The position numbers and the translations under genes were made by a program. The notes beneath the pieces were generated by a model, which was given only the letters and a program-made list of their open reading frames with translations, did no database searches and was not told the DNA's origin. A stretch of 64,000 nucleotides of DNA. Origin: Perkinsus olseni. Taxonomy: Eukaryota > Perkinsozoa > Perkinsida > Perkinsidae. How positions within the stretch are numbered: position 1 is the stretch's first letter; each line of letters starts with the position of its first letter. Of this stretch, positions 34,444 to 44,930 are shown piece by piece. Location: contig JABANP010000211.1 in NCBI GenBank assembly GCA_013115135.1, forward strand, positions 21,504 through 85,503, read 5' to 3'.

Positions 34444-35221
34444 CGTTCTGATTTACCTCTCAGATCATTGTCCATTGAGTTGCTACACTATGAGCTTGAT
34501 CGGCCACCACTGGTGTTCGATACATACTGCTATACCGACACAGTTGCGGCAGTATGTTGAACATCGTTAGTAGTAGCTACCATATTATTCGAACGCTCCG
34601 ATGTGGATTTGGTCTTGGTCCACGAACCCTGCATAACGATCGAATTATATTATTAGTACGGAGACCAGCGCAAATGCCTACGACATAGTACCTAACCATG
34701 CCCCGCTCACACTCCGCAGTTCCTCCTAGCCACGCAATGACTGTACATTGTCAAGATCATAACAGCGATACCAGAACTACGGCATCTATTAAGTGTGCTC
34801 TTCGATCGTTAAGAAATAGAACAGCACACGCTTCAGCATTTACTCGGCAAATTAGTTGTAAGAGTTAGCACAGCGAGCACTCAACTCTTGAGGTTGTCTA
34901 AGCGGCTGCATTTCCCCCAGCCGGCCCAGGTTCGAAGCCCATGGATGTCATTTTTCTCGAGCTGCACTGGTGCGCGTACGTGCACGCTCGCTTGTACGTT
35001 TGCCTCTCCAGAAGTTGAGCTCCTCCCCATGCCTGCATTCACTCAGGCTCCATGCGGTCCGCTCTATTCTTTAAATTCACACAACGGAGACAATAACGAC
35101 ACAGAAACCTCATCATCATGCTGTGTTCTCGCTAGCTTAGCCGTCAGTTAAGAAGCTCAATTGTATTTCGAACGTCGCGTTGACTATTCACTTTCAGTAT
35201 TATTTAACAAGTTAAACAACA
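34444..35221. other. Intergenic, nothing convincing
   Basis: Upstream of both the RING gene (minus) and the small membrane protein (plus), so both promoters should lie here. An open frame at 34888-35151 has low-complexity composition and no recognisable features. Confidence 0.4.
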
Positions 35222-35479
35222 ATGTTCTTCGTCCTGAGCATCGCAGCTCTTCTCACCGGTTTGGCCGCCGGTCTCGTGATGGTGCTAAGTGTGGTTATTC
35301 CTATTATAGCAGTTGCAGTGCTGAGAAACGTTGCCTGCAACATGAATGAGATCTTCTTGTCGAACACGTTCGACCTCGACGATCTTCTGGCTAAACTTGG
35401 TCTGCTCATTGAGAAGGTGCCGAGCCGAGTGACTGTCGACAGATTCCCCAAGAAGACGCTGGTTAGAGTGATGCAGTAA
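35222..35479 (+). CDS. Small membrane protein, unknown function
   Basis: ATG at 35222 preceded by AACA; 85 residues. Residues 2-34 are strongly hydrophobic with a Gly/Ala-rich centre (one long or two short membrane segments, or a signal anchor). The rest is a soluble tail with an acidic patch (FDLDDLLAKLGLL) and a basic end (RFPKKTLVRVMQ). No family is recognised. The opposite strand is also open but reads as an unstructured Ser/Arg-rich shadow. Confidence 0.45.
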   Translation: MFFVLSIAALLTGLAAGLVMVLSVVIPIIAVAVLRNVACNMNEIFLSNTFDLDDLLAKLGLLIEKVPSRVTVDRFPKKTLVRVMQ

Positions 35480-36238
35480 ACAGCTTTACTTCACCATTCG
35501 TTATGATTTGTACTTGATTTCCTGTACTGCTTCCAAAGGGGCTTTCTTCCGAGCCACGTTCAGATGTTCGTGCTCATGGTGTTATTACAACGTAGTATGA
35601 AGAGTTATAAATGTGCAATGAGATGTCCTACCACTCCTATCGTAACTAGTCATCATCTACCAATCTAGAACTACTACTGTGGTGTGGTGTAGTCTCAATA
35701 TCATCATTCACATCCTCGATTTGTTCTTCTATCATTATCATGTTCTATAAAAGTCTGTTGCTGCTACTATCGTTTGTGGAACACATGTTCGTCCCACTAC
35801 GTAGTTGAATGTGCTACTGTTATCGACTGCTGCTGTAACCCATATCATCATTGATTGCTAAGATCATAATATCTGGAGTCAACGTGTGATGTCATAAGAT
35901 TATCGACAGTTAATACAGTGAGTTATTAAACAGCAAGTTTCGTGTTTTACCGTCAATTGAGAGCGATGGAAAGGGCTATGCCTGTACTCGATAATAGTGG
36001 AGCCATACGTTTTAAACTCAACAGGAGAGGTACTTATGAGACCACTAATAACCGAGGGTGCTCGATGAGAGGAACACTCTCGAAACCACTATCAACTAAT
36101 CTTAACTAGAGTTCAACGTTAGTACTCATAAGATCACCAATAAAAATGCTATATAGATCGATTCACACAACGTCCACGCGGAGTGATAAAAAAGAAGACG
36201 AAAAATATGTTAGATTCTCTACCATAAAGAACACACCG
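35480..36238. other. Intergenic, nothing recognised
   Basis: AT-rich spacer between the small membrane protein and the first glycosyltransferase (3' to 3' ends). No frame, repeat or RNA gene is apparent. Confidence 0.4.
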
Positions 36239-38284
36239 TCAACAGCCACCACACGTTTGAGGCTCAGAAGGAGGTATAAAAGGGCAATCGGGAACCGGAA
36301 CATCGAGCAAAAGTTCTAATGCTTCGTCGTTGGTCAAATCCCTCCTGAACCTCCTAGTAGCGTTAGACAATATCTTCTCACGGACAAGGGCCATCTTGGG
36401 GATCTCCATCTCGTAGCACTCGGGCTCGAATGCTATATGCTCATCCAGAGGGACAACCTTCCGCCAACGATCAAGATTGATAGGACAGTGTATTGTGGTA
36501 TTATCACGTTCGTCGATGCAGCCTAACCCTGACCACATCGGGCCCAAACCAAAATGATCAACCCAAGAACAGAACTGGCAACGGCCATTCATATAGGGTA
36601 CAGTACCAACACCCCAACCACCATTCCTGGCAAGTGTCAAGAAGTCGCAATCATCAGGGCTATCAGCACAGTAGTCTTCATAACTCTGGGATGTTGGTGA
36701 TAACCCATCTCCATATGGTCGTGGTATGGGGTATCCACGACGGGCTAGGTTAATACCCCTATTGATGGCATCAACCACACCTTCCCGTACTAGTCTACCA
36801 AATATGTTGAACAACTTTCGGGAATAATAAACGGAATTCAGATGAGGAGAACCAGTCGCCATGTGGACTGCCTGGTACGAGACCTGGTATCGGGGCGGAT
36901 TACCGGTCAGTTCCATTTCGGGGAGTTGAACGATAACACCGCCAGGTTTAATAAGATGGCATCTGGTAAGACCAGTACCAACAGCACTGATGTAGATATT
37001 CATATCGGAGAATAACCTAATCTGCTCTTCGAAAGTGTAGTCCTTCCAGTTCATGTAGGTTATATCACAACCGAAGAGATCTTTCGATTCATCAGCCAAC
37101 GTCTTCAACATTGACCTCTCCTCATCTGAGAATCTTTTATTATCGGTAATAACGCCTTTACAACGTTTATTAATATCATCAATCATAATAGGAGTATTCG
37201 GATCCAATGCAGTATCCCAATCTAGTATACCATAACCAGCTAATATCCGCTGTCCATACCAATACAAAGCATTCTCATACGAGTAAGACCCCGGCATGCC
37301 CATATGCCTCAGCTGATGGCGATGATTCATCCATCTCGAGCCCACCAACAAGCGTGACATTCTGGTTACATTAGTATCCAGTACAACCGAGGTGAGTCCG
37401 CTGACACCACCGTGACTGAAGGCCCTCATCAGATCCCAATGTGGGAAGTTCACATCATCGCTCGTAGAATCGTAAGACTCGTATCCGAGAAGGTTGATGG
37501 TGTCTCTGCCATAGCCAAAACGAAGTATAGTAACCCATATAGGGTATATACTATCATACATGAAGTGTCCAACATTCCAAGTCCACATCAACGAGAAGTA
37601 CACTGATATACCATCCAGAGCGGAGATGTCACCTTTGGCAATAGTAGCTCTCCAAGATACCAAACCTTCCTCGCCATCTGCGAATATAATCTCCGGCTGA
37701 AATCTACGAAAGGTGATCCCCCGTTGGCATCCATTAGTGAGTTCCCTTATAGTATCCTCAGTGACGGGTATACCAGTATCCTCATGATAGGTGATAGGGG
37801 AGTTGTGGTATTGTAATGCCTTACCATCATAAGGTGCCCTCATTATATTACCTCTTAATAACGGATCGGATGGTAATAGGATATAAAATGTATCATCAGT
37901 TTTATCATAGTATATATTATCAAAAGCACATGATCTATTCCGATGCCAACCAACACATTGTATTCTTGACCATTCTACCCCGTCACCAGCAGAAGAAGGA
38001 GGATGAGGGGATATATACTCGATAAATGATGGCCTACCACTCATACTGTCTGTTAGATTACCACCAGTTACCACAGCATCCATAGTATCACCCAACCCAG
38101 GAATGATCGGATACCCCAATATGGAAGTTCCCAGAGTCATGAGAGCAGCGCCACCACTACAGGACCAATAGACTTGGATAAATATCCAGGTACCAAAAAC
38201 AGCAAGAACCACGCCCATGACGATGATACCAATCGACGGCAACTTCATCACACTGTGGGGGGGCTGCTGGCCGATAGCCGACAT
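36239..38284 (-). CDS. GT61-like glycosyltransferase, paralog 1 (type II membrane protein)
   Basis: The first ATG in frame is at 38284 (the longer frame begins with a TTG); 681 residues. A short cytoplasmic tail, then one membrane anchor at about 14-37 (LPSIGIIVMGVVLAVFGTW), fits a Golgi type II enzyme. The lumenal part has the two blocks typical of GT61/DUF563 enzymes: NVGHFMYDSIYP near 236 and a SAVGTGLTRCHLIKPGGVIV block near 432-454 (compare G-x-x-L-x-x-x-x-F-L-x-P-G). Sequons NLTDS and NRS are shared with the paralogs. Cys-rich C-terminus ends PDCPFIPP...CGGC. Donor and acceptor cannot be read from the sequence. Assignment to GT61 is by motif and is moderately sure. Confidence 0.75.
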   Translation of the reverse strand: MSAIGQQPPHSVMKLPSIGIIVMGVVLAVFGTWIFIQVYWSCSGGAALMTLGTSILGYPIIPGLGDTMDAVVTGGNLTDSMSGRPSFIEYISPHPPSSAGDGVEWSRIQCVGWHRNRSCAFDNIYYDKTDDTFYILLPSDPLLRGNIMRAPYDGKALQYHNSPITYHEDTGIPVTEDTIRELTNGCQRGITFRRFQPEIIFADGEEGLVSWRATIAKGDISALDGISVYFSLMWTWNVGHFMYDSIYPIWVTILRFGYGRDTINLLGYESYDSTSDDVNFPHWDLMRAFSHGGVSGLTSVVLDTNVTRMSRLLVGSRWMNHRHQLRHMGMPGSYSYENALYWYGQRILAGYGILDWDTALDPNTPIMIDDINKRCKGVITDNKRFSDEERSMLKTLADESKDLFGCDITYMNWKDYTFEEQIRLFSDMNIYISAVGTGLTRCHLIKPGGVIVQLPEMELTGNPPRYQVSYQAVHMATGSPHLNSVYYSRKLFNIFGRLVREGVVDAINRGINLARRGYPIPRPYGDGLSPTSQSYEDYCADSPDDCDFLTLARNGGWGVGTVPYMNGRCQFCSWVDHFGLGPMWSGLGCIDERDNTTIHCPINLDRWRKVVPLDEHIAFEPECYEMEIPKMALVREKILSNATRRFRRDLTNDEALELLLDVPVPDCPFIPPSEPQTCGGC

Positions 38285-39003
38285 CTTGGTGGTGAAGACG
38301 GCTGCCAAGATCGAACATCATCGTAGTGATAGGAAAACACAACAGCGAACACGTCAAGAGAGAACGTCAACAGCAACGAGGGTCGTAAGAGGAGAATAGA
38401 GTCCGGAGAGATGGGAAAATGAGGCTCCCATGGCACGAGATGGCAGAATGGCTCAGTACAGCGTGAATAGTTCGACGTCCGCTGCCGTTCTCGCACCATC
38501 TTGAATTAGGCCTCGTGGTGATTCGAGCATCGATCACTCGGCCGTCCTGAGCTGCTTCACTAGTCTATGTTTTACACTGTATTACTTGGTACCACTTTTA
38601 TGACGTGACGGTACACTCAACGCTCCAAGTTTCAGACTCGAAGATGAACTTCAAGGGATACAACGGTCTGCCGCTGACGATCCCAATGACCATCACCACC
38701 ACCTGCTCAGATTGGCGGACATTTCTTGATCACGATGCCCGTGTAGCTGCTCCAAAGCGGGACCAATAAACCTGAGTAGAAGGTAGCCTGAACTGCACTC
38801 ATGATGATGATGACAACATGATGGAGACATGGTTGTTTAAAAGAGCTTCTTGAAGATGATAAAACAGATCCCAACAACGCAAGGCCGTTCATAATCAAGG
38901 ACGTGACGAAAAATTGAATATTGCGATGTAAGCCTTGTATTACGAAGAGGTAAGGCAAAGATTATTGAAATGAAACTCCTTAGTGGAGAGAAGAGCATTA
39001 ACG
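38285..39003. other. Intergenic between glycosyltransferase paralogs 1 and 2
   Basis: Holds the promoter of paralog 1 and the 3' end of paralog 2. A minus-strand hydrophobic frame at 38707-38958 starts with TTG and is not supported. Nothing else is seen. Confidence 0.4.
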
Positions 39004-41088
39004 TCAGCAATCGCATTCCTGAGGGTCGCTAGGCGGAATGAAAGGACAGTCAGGCAATGGGAGATCTAGCAATGCTTTGAAGATTTTATCATTCCTTTCT
39101 AGTATCCGAGAAGAGGACAATGGGTGCTTGGTGAGTCTACGATACTTATTGGATGTCACTCCTTTGACTGTATTATTATATAACTCCATCATGTGCTCTT
39201 TGGCTTTGTCGTAACACTCGGGTTCGAAGGCAATCTCCTCATCTGGTGATGCCACTGCCTCCCATCTAGCACGATTCAGCGGGCAATGTATCAGTTTGCC
39301 CTCATCCATACACCCCTGACCAGTCCACAGCGGGCCTCGACCTAGATGATCCACCCAAGAACAGTACTCACATTTACCGGTAGTGGCCCATTCACCAGTG
39401 ATAGGAGATATACCATTACGAACGTCGGTGAGAGCAGCGCAATCATCAGGGCTATCAGCACAGTAGTCTTCATAGCTCTGGGATGTTGGTGATAGCCCAT
39501 CTCCATATGGTCGTGGTATGGGGTATCCACGACGGGCTAGGTTAATACCCCTATTGATAGCATCAACCACACCTTCCCGTACTAGTCTACCAAATATATT
39601 CCACAACTTTCGGGAATAATAAACGGAATTGAGATGAGGAGAACCAATCGCCATGTGGACATCTCGGTATGACACCTGATACCTCTCAGGCGTACCGATA
39701 CGATCCATCTCACCGAGTTGAACGATAACTCCACCAGGTTTAATAAGATGGCATCTGGTAAGTCCAGTACCAACAGCACTGATGTAGATATTCATATCGG
39801 AGAATAACCTAACCTGCTCTTCGAAAGTGTAGTCCTTCCAGTTCATGTAGGTTATATCACAACCGAAGAGATCTTTCGATTCATCAGCCAACGTCTTCAA
39901 CATTGACCTCTCCTCATCTGAGAATCTTTTATTATCGGTAATAACGCCTTTACAACGTTTATTAATATCATCAATCATAATAGGAGTATTCGGATCCAAT
40001 GCAGTATCCCAATCCAGTATACCATAACCAGCTAATATCCGCTGTCCATACCAGTACAAAGCATTCTCATACGAGTAAGACCCCGGCATGCCCATATGCC
40101 TTTGCTGGTCACGATGTCCCATCCATCTTGACCCAACTAGCAATCGTTGGAATCTATTAAGAGGAGTGTCAAGTTGTGTAGAAGTAAGTCCACTCCTTTG
40201 AGTGTGACCCATCGCCTTGAGCATGCCCCAATGGTCCCAACCCTTCACATCATCCTCGGTGGAATTAACATCTTCGAGCCCGAGTATATTAACTGGCTCA
40301 CTGAGATACCCGAAACGAACGATGGTAACCCACAATGGATAAACATTATCATACATAAAGTGACCAACATTTTGACACCATAACGTACCAAAATACGCGC
40401 TGATTCCATCAACAATCGATACCTTATCTTTAGAGATAGTCTCTTCCCATTTCCTCAACGCTGATGATGATGCTGGTTGGTCCATTAGTATCACCTTCGG
40501 TTTGAACTCGTTCCTGCCCTTGGGTCCACGAGAGCAGCCCCTGGTGAGTTCCCTTATAGTATCCTCAGTGACGGGTATACCAGTATCCTCATGATAGGTG
40601 ATAGGGGAGTTGTGGTATTGTAATGCCTTACCATCATAAGGTGCCCTCATTATATTACCTCTTAATAACGGATCTGATGGTAATAGGATATAAAATGTAT
40701 CATCAGTTTTATCATAGTATATATTATCAAAAGCACATGATCTATTCCGATGCCAACCAACACATTGTATTCTTGACCATTCTACCCCGTCACCAGCAGA
40801 AGGAGAAGAAGAAGGGGATATATACTCGATAAATGATGGCCTACCACTCATACTGTCTGTTAGATTACCACCAGTTACCAGGGAGGTAGTAGTAGTAGAA
40901 GCTGTGGGCATCAATAGAGTCGTTTTATTCCAGACGGGGAAGTCGCCACCATACATAAACCACAGTTGTACCGCAACCATGCCGCCAACAAGCATGATTC
41001 GGAGTAGGAAAGACATCGCCCTCAGCAGAGGAGAATTATGAGCATTCCGCCGCTCGGAAACAGAATCGACAATGGACGGCAATCCCAT
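39004..41088 (-). CDS. GT61-like glycosyltransferase, paralog 2 (type II membrane protein)
   Basis: ATG at 41088; 694 residues. Membrane anchor at about 25-47 (AMSFLLRIMLVGGMVAVQLWFMY). Same order of blocks as paralog 1: the shared LTDSMSGRPSFIEYIS and HRNRSCAFDNIYYDKTDD region, a diverged middle, NVGHFMYDNVYPLWVT, then a long near-identical block from RHMGMPGSYSYENALYW to the KPGGVIVQL motif, and SPHLNSVYYSRKL to YCADSPDDC. The C-terminus diverges and ends PDCPFIPPSDPQECDC. It lies head-to-tail with the other two copies; expected in the secretory pathway. Confidence 0.75.
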   Translation of the reverse strand: MGLPSIVDSVSERRNAHNSPLLRAMSFLLRIMLVGGMVAVQLWFMYGGDFPVWNKTTLLMPTASTTTTSLVTGGNLTDSMSGRPSFIEYISPSSSPSAGDGVEWSRIQCVGWHRNRSCAFDNIYYDKTDDTFYILLPSDPLLRGNIMRAPYDGKALQYHNSPITYHEDTGIPVTEDTIRELTRGCSRGPKGRNEFKPKVILMDQPASSSALRKWEETISKDKVSIVDGISAYFGTLWCQNVGHFMYDNVYPLWVTIVRFGYLSEPVNILGLEDVNSTEDDVKGWDHWGMLKAMGHTQRSGLTSTQLDTPLNRFQRLLVGSRWMGHRDQQRHMGMPGSYSYENALYWYGQRILAGYGILDWDTALDPNTPIMIDDINKRCKGVITDNKRFSDEERSMLKTLADESKDLFGCDITYMNWKDYTFEEQVRLFSDMNIYISAVGTGLTRCHLIKPGGVIVQLGEMDRIGTPERYQVSYRDVHMAIGSPHLNSVYYSRKLWNIFGRLVREGVVDAINRGINLARRGYPIPRPYGDGLSPTSQSYEDYCADSPDDCAALTDVRNGISPITGEWATTGKCEYCSWVDHLGRGPLWTGQGCMDEGKLIHCPLNRARWEAVASPDEEIAFEPECYDKAKEHMMELYNNTVKGVTSNKYRRLTKHPLSSSRILERNDKIFKALLDLPLPDCPFIPPSDPQECDC

Positions 41089-41448
41089 CGCCGGAGGACC
41101 AGAAGTAAAAACTAAGAATAGGTGAACAATCGGCGGGTGAAACTAGACGGGAGATAGCTCCAACACACAACAGACGCCAGAAGCTACTGACAACCCAGGA
41201 GTGAACACAATACCTCCATCAAGATGGCACATCTGTTGATGATGATGATAAGCATGCGAGAAGAGAGGTTCACAAAAGCCTCGGTTGCCGTGCGAAGATG
41301 GTCGCAATACCGCGAGGAAATCTGAGAAAGACTCCGAGAGCTGACTACGATTGCCGAGTATAATGATGATGATGACCTATGGCCTGCAGGGACCGGCATT
41401 AAACTGGGATCCCCAACTTCAGATACACCACTCCTCGGTATTCTACCA

Positions 41449-41935
41449 TCAGTAGAGAGGTTCGAATGATAAAGACCCCTGTTTGGGTTGCGGCGCATTG
41501 TCATTACTACTGCATGTGGTAACTACTGCGCTAGCTTCCTGAGAAAAGCCGGCGCTGGGGATCGAACCTGCGTGCAATGCACCGAAATACCTTCCGCCGC
41601 CTATCAAACTCCTTCAACCATGCTTGCCGCTCCTTGGACTTCAGAAACGAGTCCGGGAAGAAACAATCGAGATACTTCGGTGCCGGTATAGAATCTTTAG
41701 GTCTGCTCCAACCCATGACTAACATAAGATACTCTCCTCCCTAATTGCGAACTAGCATGAGCCATGTAGTACCTGTTTCTACCCTATTACTGGAATTGGG
41801 CGTTGCTTCATCCATCTCCTCGACAGGCTTTACTGTGCTGGAGTAGACGCACTTATCGAGAAGTTGAAGACTAGGTAACGAACGAGCAAGCTCTGGGCTT
41901 GGCGTATTTCCTGACATAACGATGATGGTAGGCAT
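41449..41935 (-). CDS. Small three-exon gene, unknown function
   Basis: Reconstructed here. Minus-strand exons are 41773-41935, 41591-41718 and 41449-41538. The introns are 54 bases (41719-41772, GTACTA...TTAG) and 52 bases (41539-41590, GTATTT...CTCAG, with a good pyrimidine tract). The spliced frame is exactly 381 bases, 126 residues, from ATG at 41935 to TGA at 41449-41451. The middle exon reads as typical soluble coding sequence (DSIPAPKYLDCFFPDSFLK, then KERQAWLKEFDRRRK); the C-terminus is polar. No domain is recognised. The intron sizes match those of the RING gene, which supports the model. It lies upstream of glycosyltransferase paralog 2. Confidence 0.5.
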
Positions 41936-42173
41936 CGGACGATGAAGAACGACGATGCTCACATTCCCTTAATGACACTCAGAGGGGTTGGGGAGGGTTG
42001 AAGTAACTCCTGGGCTTTGGAAAGTCTCTGGGATGGATACTGAGAATATGACCGACTTATAAAACACTTGATAAAGTAGTACTTCCTCGTTGTGTGGAGT
42101 AGCAGTAGACGGATAATAAACACCATCGGTCGTATTGGCTGAGGAGGAGCCCGATGGTTATCTGATCGCCAAG

Positions 42174-42637
42174 AGTAAGATGGCTGTGCGGACAGCTAGT
42201 CCGGAAAGAAACGATATTTTATCATCTGACAGATGGAAAGAAGGTGTGGGAGTGCATAAGGGATAGTCTAGTGGCGGTGACGGGCATGAGGGTACTCAGA
42301 AACACCAATGGCATTGTGGGGGATGGTCGTGGGGGTACTCAGAAACACCAATGGCATTGTGCGGGATGCTCGTGGGAGTACTACATCTCTCCTTTTCCGC
42401 TCATGTACTGGTATGAAGGGCATGGCCAAACTGAAGGGTTGGAACAAACTAGTACAACGAGTAGATGATGAGCTCCTGATAGAAGAGGGACAACGCAAGC
42501 AGTCCTACACAGCTGAGGAGAAAATATTGTGGCACTCCTGTGGGGATAGTGAACAAAATGGATACTGGAATAAACAAGGAAACAAAACATTACCAGCCGG
42601 CAAGACTGGATCTACGGTCGTACTTAAAGATGTATAG
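42174..42637 (+). CDS. Small two-exon gene, unknown function, convergent with paralog 3
   Basis: Reconstructed here. ATG at 42174 in a strong context (AAGATGGCT). Exon 1 is 42174-42243 and exon 2 is 42300-42637, with a 56-base GT-AG intron between; total 408 bases, 135 residues. Exon 1 reads AVRTASPERNDILSSDRWKE; exon 2 has charged helix-like sequence (WNKLVQRVDDELLIEEGQRK) and ends TGSTVVLKDV. The intron's 3' splice site lies in the first copy of a 43-bp tandem repeat. The alternative is that the 43-bp repeat hides a one-base insertion and the gene is unspliced (frame from 42172). The stop is 14 bases from the stop of the minus-strand glycosyltransferase. No domain is recognised. Confidence 0.4.
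42291..42377 (+). repeat. 43-bp tandem duplication
   Basis: GGTACTCAGAAACACCAATG starts at 42291 and again at 42334, followed in each by GCATTGTG and a G-rich stretch. The second unit has three differences at its end. The unit contains a CTCAG that can serve as a 3' splice site. Confidence 0.85.
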
Positions 42638-42650
42638 AACTTAGCACAAT

Positions 42651-44729
42651 TCAGCAAACACAAAGGTCTGCTTGTAATGGTGGAGCATACGGGCAATCAG
42701 GGGGATCCACTTCCAGGAGGAGGGCAAGACCCTCATCGTTGGTCAACTCGCCGGTACTACCAGCTTTCTGCCTTCTTCCGCCCTCCAACACTTTCCGCCT
42801 CACTTCGGCCATTTCCGGTATCTTCTGGTCGTAGCAGACCTTATCGAATGCTATATGATTATCTGCACGCTCAGGAGAGCTCAGAATGACACTATGCCAA
42901 CGATGGACGTTAATGGGGCAATGCACCAGGGAAGAATCATCATCCTTGCAACCAGTCTCGCTCCATGCTGGCCCAATGCCGAAATAGTCGATCCATGAAC
43001 AGTACTCACAATGATATCTTATTCGAGTAGGGTCCCCAGGCCTCGCACCACCATTCATTGCATCAACTAAAGATGAGCAATCATCAGGGCTATCAGCACA
43101 GTAGTCTTCATAGCTCTGGGATGTTGGTGATAACCCATCTCCATACGGTCGTGGTATGGGGTATCCACGACGGGCTAGGTTAATACCCCTATTGATAGCA
43201 TCAACCACACCTTCCCGTACTAGTCTACCAAATATATTCCACAACTTACGGGAATAATAAACGGAATTGAGATGAGGAGAACCAATCGCCATGTGGACAT
43301 CTCGGTATGACACCTGATACCGTGTCGGTAATGTGTGGTCCATTTCACCGAGTTGAACGATAACTCCACCAGGTTTAATAAGATGGCATCTGGTAAGACC
43401 AGTACCAACAGCACTGATGTAGATATTCATATCGGAGAATAACCTAATCTGCTCTTCGAAAGTATAGTCCTTCCAGTTCATGTAGGTTATATCACAACCG
43501 AAGAGATCTTTCGATTCATCAGCCAACGTCTTCAACATTGACCTCTCCTCATCTGAGAATCTTTTATTATCGGTAATAACGCCTTTACAACGTTTATTAA
43601 TATCATCAATCATAATAGGAGTATTCGGATCCAATGCAGTATCCCAATCCAGTATACCATAACCAGCTAATATCCGCTGTCCATACCAATACAAAGCATT
43701 CTCATACGAGTATGACCCCGGCATGCCCATATGCCTCTGCTGGTTACGATGTCCCATCCACCGGCTGCCGACGATGAGCCTGTCAAAAAGGTATAGAGAA
43801 TCTTCTTTCATATCGGCCATAGGAGTGACGGTCGAGTTGCTGACAGCATCCAATATCGATATATGATTCCATCCAACCTGAGAGATCCTCAGATCATCAT
43901 CAGCATAGACGAAAAACTTGACCGGAGTTTTCAAATATCCAAACCTGACTAGGGTGACCCACATAGGATAAATGCTGTCATACATCAGATGACCAACATT
44001 AGAGGGCCACAGAAGATAGAACATCGCCGATACGTCATTAACATGGGCCAAGCTCTCGTGCTTACTCTTCGACCATTCACCAACCTTGCTTGGCGTATCC
44101 AAATAGATCACATCTGGCTTGAATGGAGTCCATTCCTTAGCATCACGAGAGCAGCCTCTGGTGAGTTCCCTTATAGTATCCTCAGTGACGGGTATACCAG
44201 TATCCTCATGATAGGTGATAGGGGAGTTGTGGTATTGTAATGCCTTACCATCATAAGGTGCCCTCATTATATTACCTCTTAATAACGGATCTGATGGTAA
44301 TAGGATATAAAATGTATCATCAGTTTTATCATAGTATATATTATCAAAAGCACATGATCTATTCCGATGCCAACCAACACATTGTATTCTCGACCATTCT
44401 ACCCCGTCACCACCAGAAGAAGGAGGAGGGGATATATACTCGATGAATGATGGCCTACCACTCATACTGTCTGTTAGATTACGTCTTGATAGAGAAGCAG
44501 GCATCAGCTTCATGAAGTGAGGATCAGGACCCGGCATACCCAGCCAGCTGATGTATGATGCCAGATGTGTTAAATCGTACTCACTCTGCCGCAGCCACCA
44601 TACCTGTGCCAGAATCAACCCTAATATACAGGCAACGGGTACCAAACTTCGCCCAACTCTCGGTATAACCATACAGCATCGACTAATAAGGCCAGCTGAT
44701 GGCGCTGAGGGACCTCTAGTGGGGGGCAT
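42651..44729 (-). CDS. GT61-like glycosyltransferase, paralog 3 (type II membrane protein)
   Basis: ATG at 44729 (three codons inside a longer TTG-started frame); 692 residues. Membrane anchor at about 25-45 (GRSLVPVACILGLILAQVWW). It shares the conserved blocks of paralogs 1 and 2, including NVGHLMYDSIYPMWVT and SAVGTGLTRCHLIKPGGVIV. The region between the first and second shared blocks is its own (KVGEWSKSKHESLAHVNDVS). The C-terminus ends PDCPYAPPLQADLCVC, keeping the PDCP...C-x-C pattern of the family. No break is seen. Substrate unknown. Confidence 0.75.
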   Translation of the reverse strand: MPPTRGPSAPSAGLISRCCMVIPRVGRSLVPVACILGLILAQVWWLRQSEYDLTHLASYISWLGMPGPDPHFMKLMPASLSRRNLTDSMSGRPSFIEYISPPPSSGGDGVEWSRIQCVGWHRNRSCAFDNIYYDKTDDTFYILLPSDPLLRGNIMRAPYDGKALQYHNSPITYHEDTGIPVTEDTIRELTRGCSRDAKEWTPFKPDVIYLDTPSKVGEWSKSKHESLAHVNDVSAMFYLLWPSNVGHLMYDSIYPMWVTLVRFGYLKTPVKFFVYADDDLRISQVGWNHISILDAVSNSTVTPMADMKEDSLYLFDRLIVGSRWMGHRNQQRHMGMPGSYSYENALYWYGQRILAGYGILDWDTALDPNTPIMIDDINKRCKGVITDNKRFSDEERSMLKTLADESKDLFGCDITYMNWKDYTFEEQIRLFSDMNIYISAVGTGLTRCHLIKPGGVIVQLGEMDHTLPTRYQVSYRDVHMAIGSPHLNSVYYSRKLWNIFGRLVREGVVDAINRGINLARRGYPIPRPYGDGLSPTSQSYEDYCADSPDDCSSLVDAMNGGARPGDPTRIRYHCEYCSWIDYFGIGPAWSETGCKDDDSSLVHCPINVHRWHSVILSSPERADNHIAFDKVCYDQKIPEMAEVRRKVLEGGRRQKAGSTGELTNDEGLALLLEVDPPDCPYAPPLQADLCVC

Positions 44730-44884
44730 ATGGAACAAACAACGCCCTCACCCCTGACACAGATCTGACGGTTACCCACAGGAGCGGCTCTGCAAATCCG
44801 TTCAATAACCCTAAACTGCACCTCGAGCCATCTTTTTCCTGGATCTTGTACTCAAGTCCTCGTTCGCTTATCGCAGTAATACAA

Positions 44885-44930
44885 CGGGTGTTGGGCTGGC
44901 TCGTGCTTGGGCCAGCCGCATGAATACCCG
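44885..44930 (+). other. Imperfect hairpin
   Basis: CGGGTGTT pairs with AATACCCG (one G-T), and inside it GGCTGGC (44894-44900) pairs with GCCAGCC (44911-44917) around a 10-base loop. It could be a structured RNA or a chance inverted repeat. Confidence 0.3.

Noticed and set aside
34886..34955. tRNA-like A and B boxes (TGTCTAAGCGGC, GGTTCGAAGCC) followed by T5
   Set aside because: The T stem has only two good pairs and no acceptor stem forms, so it is not a tRNA gene.
38707..38958. Hydrophobic minus-strand 83-codon frame
   Set aside because: Starts with TTG, has no homolog in the window and sits in the promoter region of a glycosyltransferase.
41538..41590. B-box-like GGTTCGATCCCC on the minus strand
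   Set aside because: No A box or cloverleaf; it lies inside a 52-base segment better explained as an intron.
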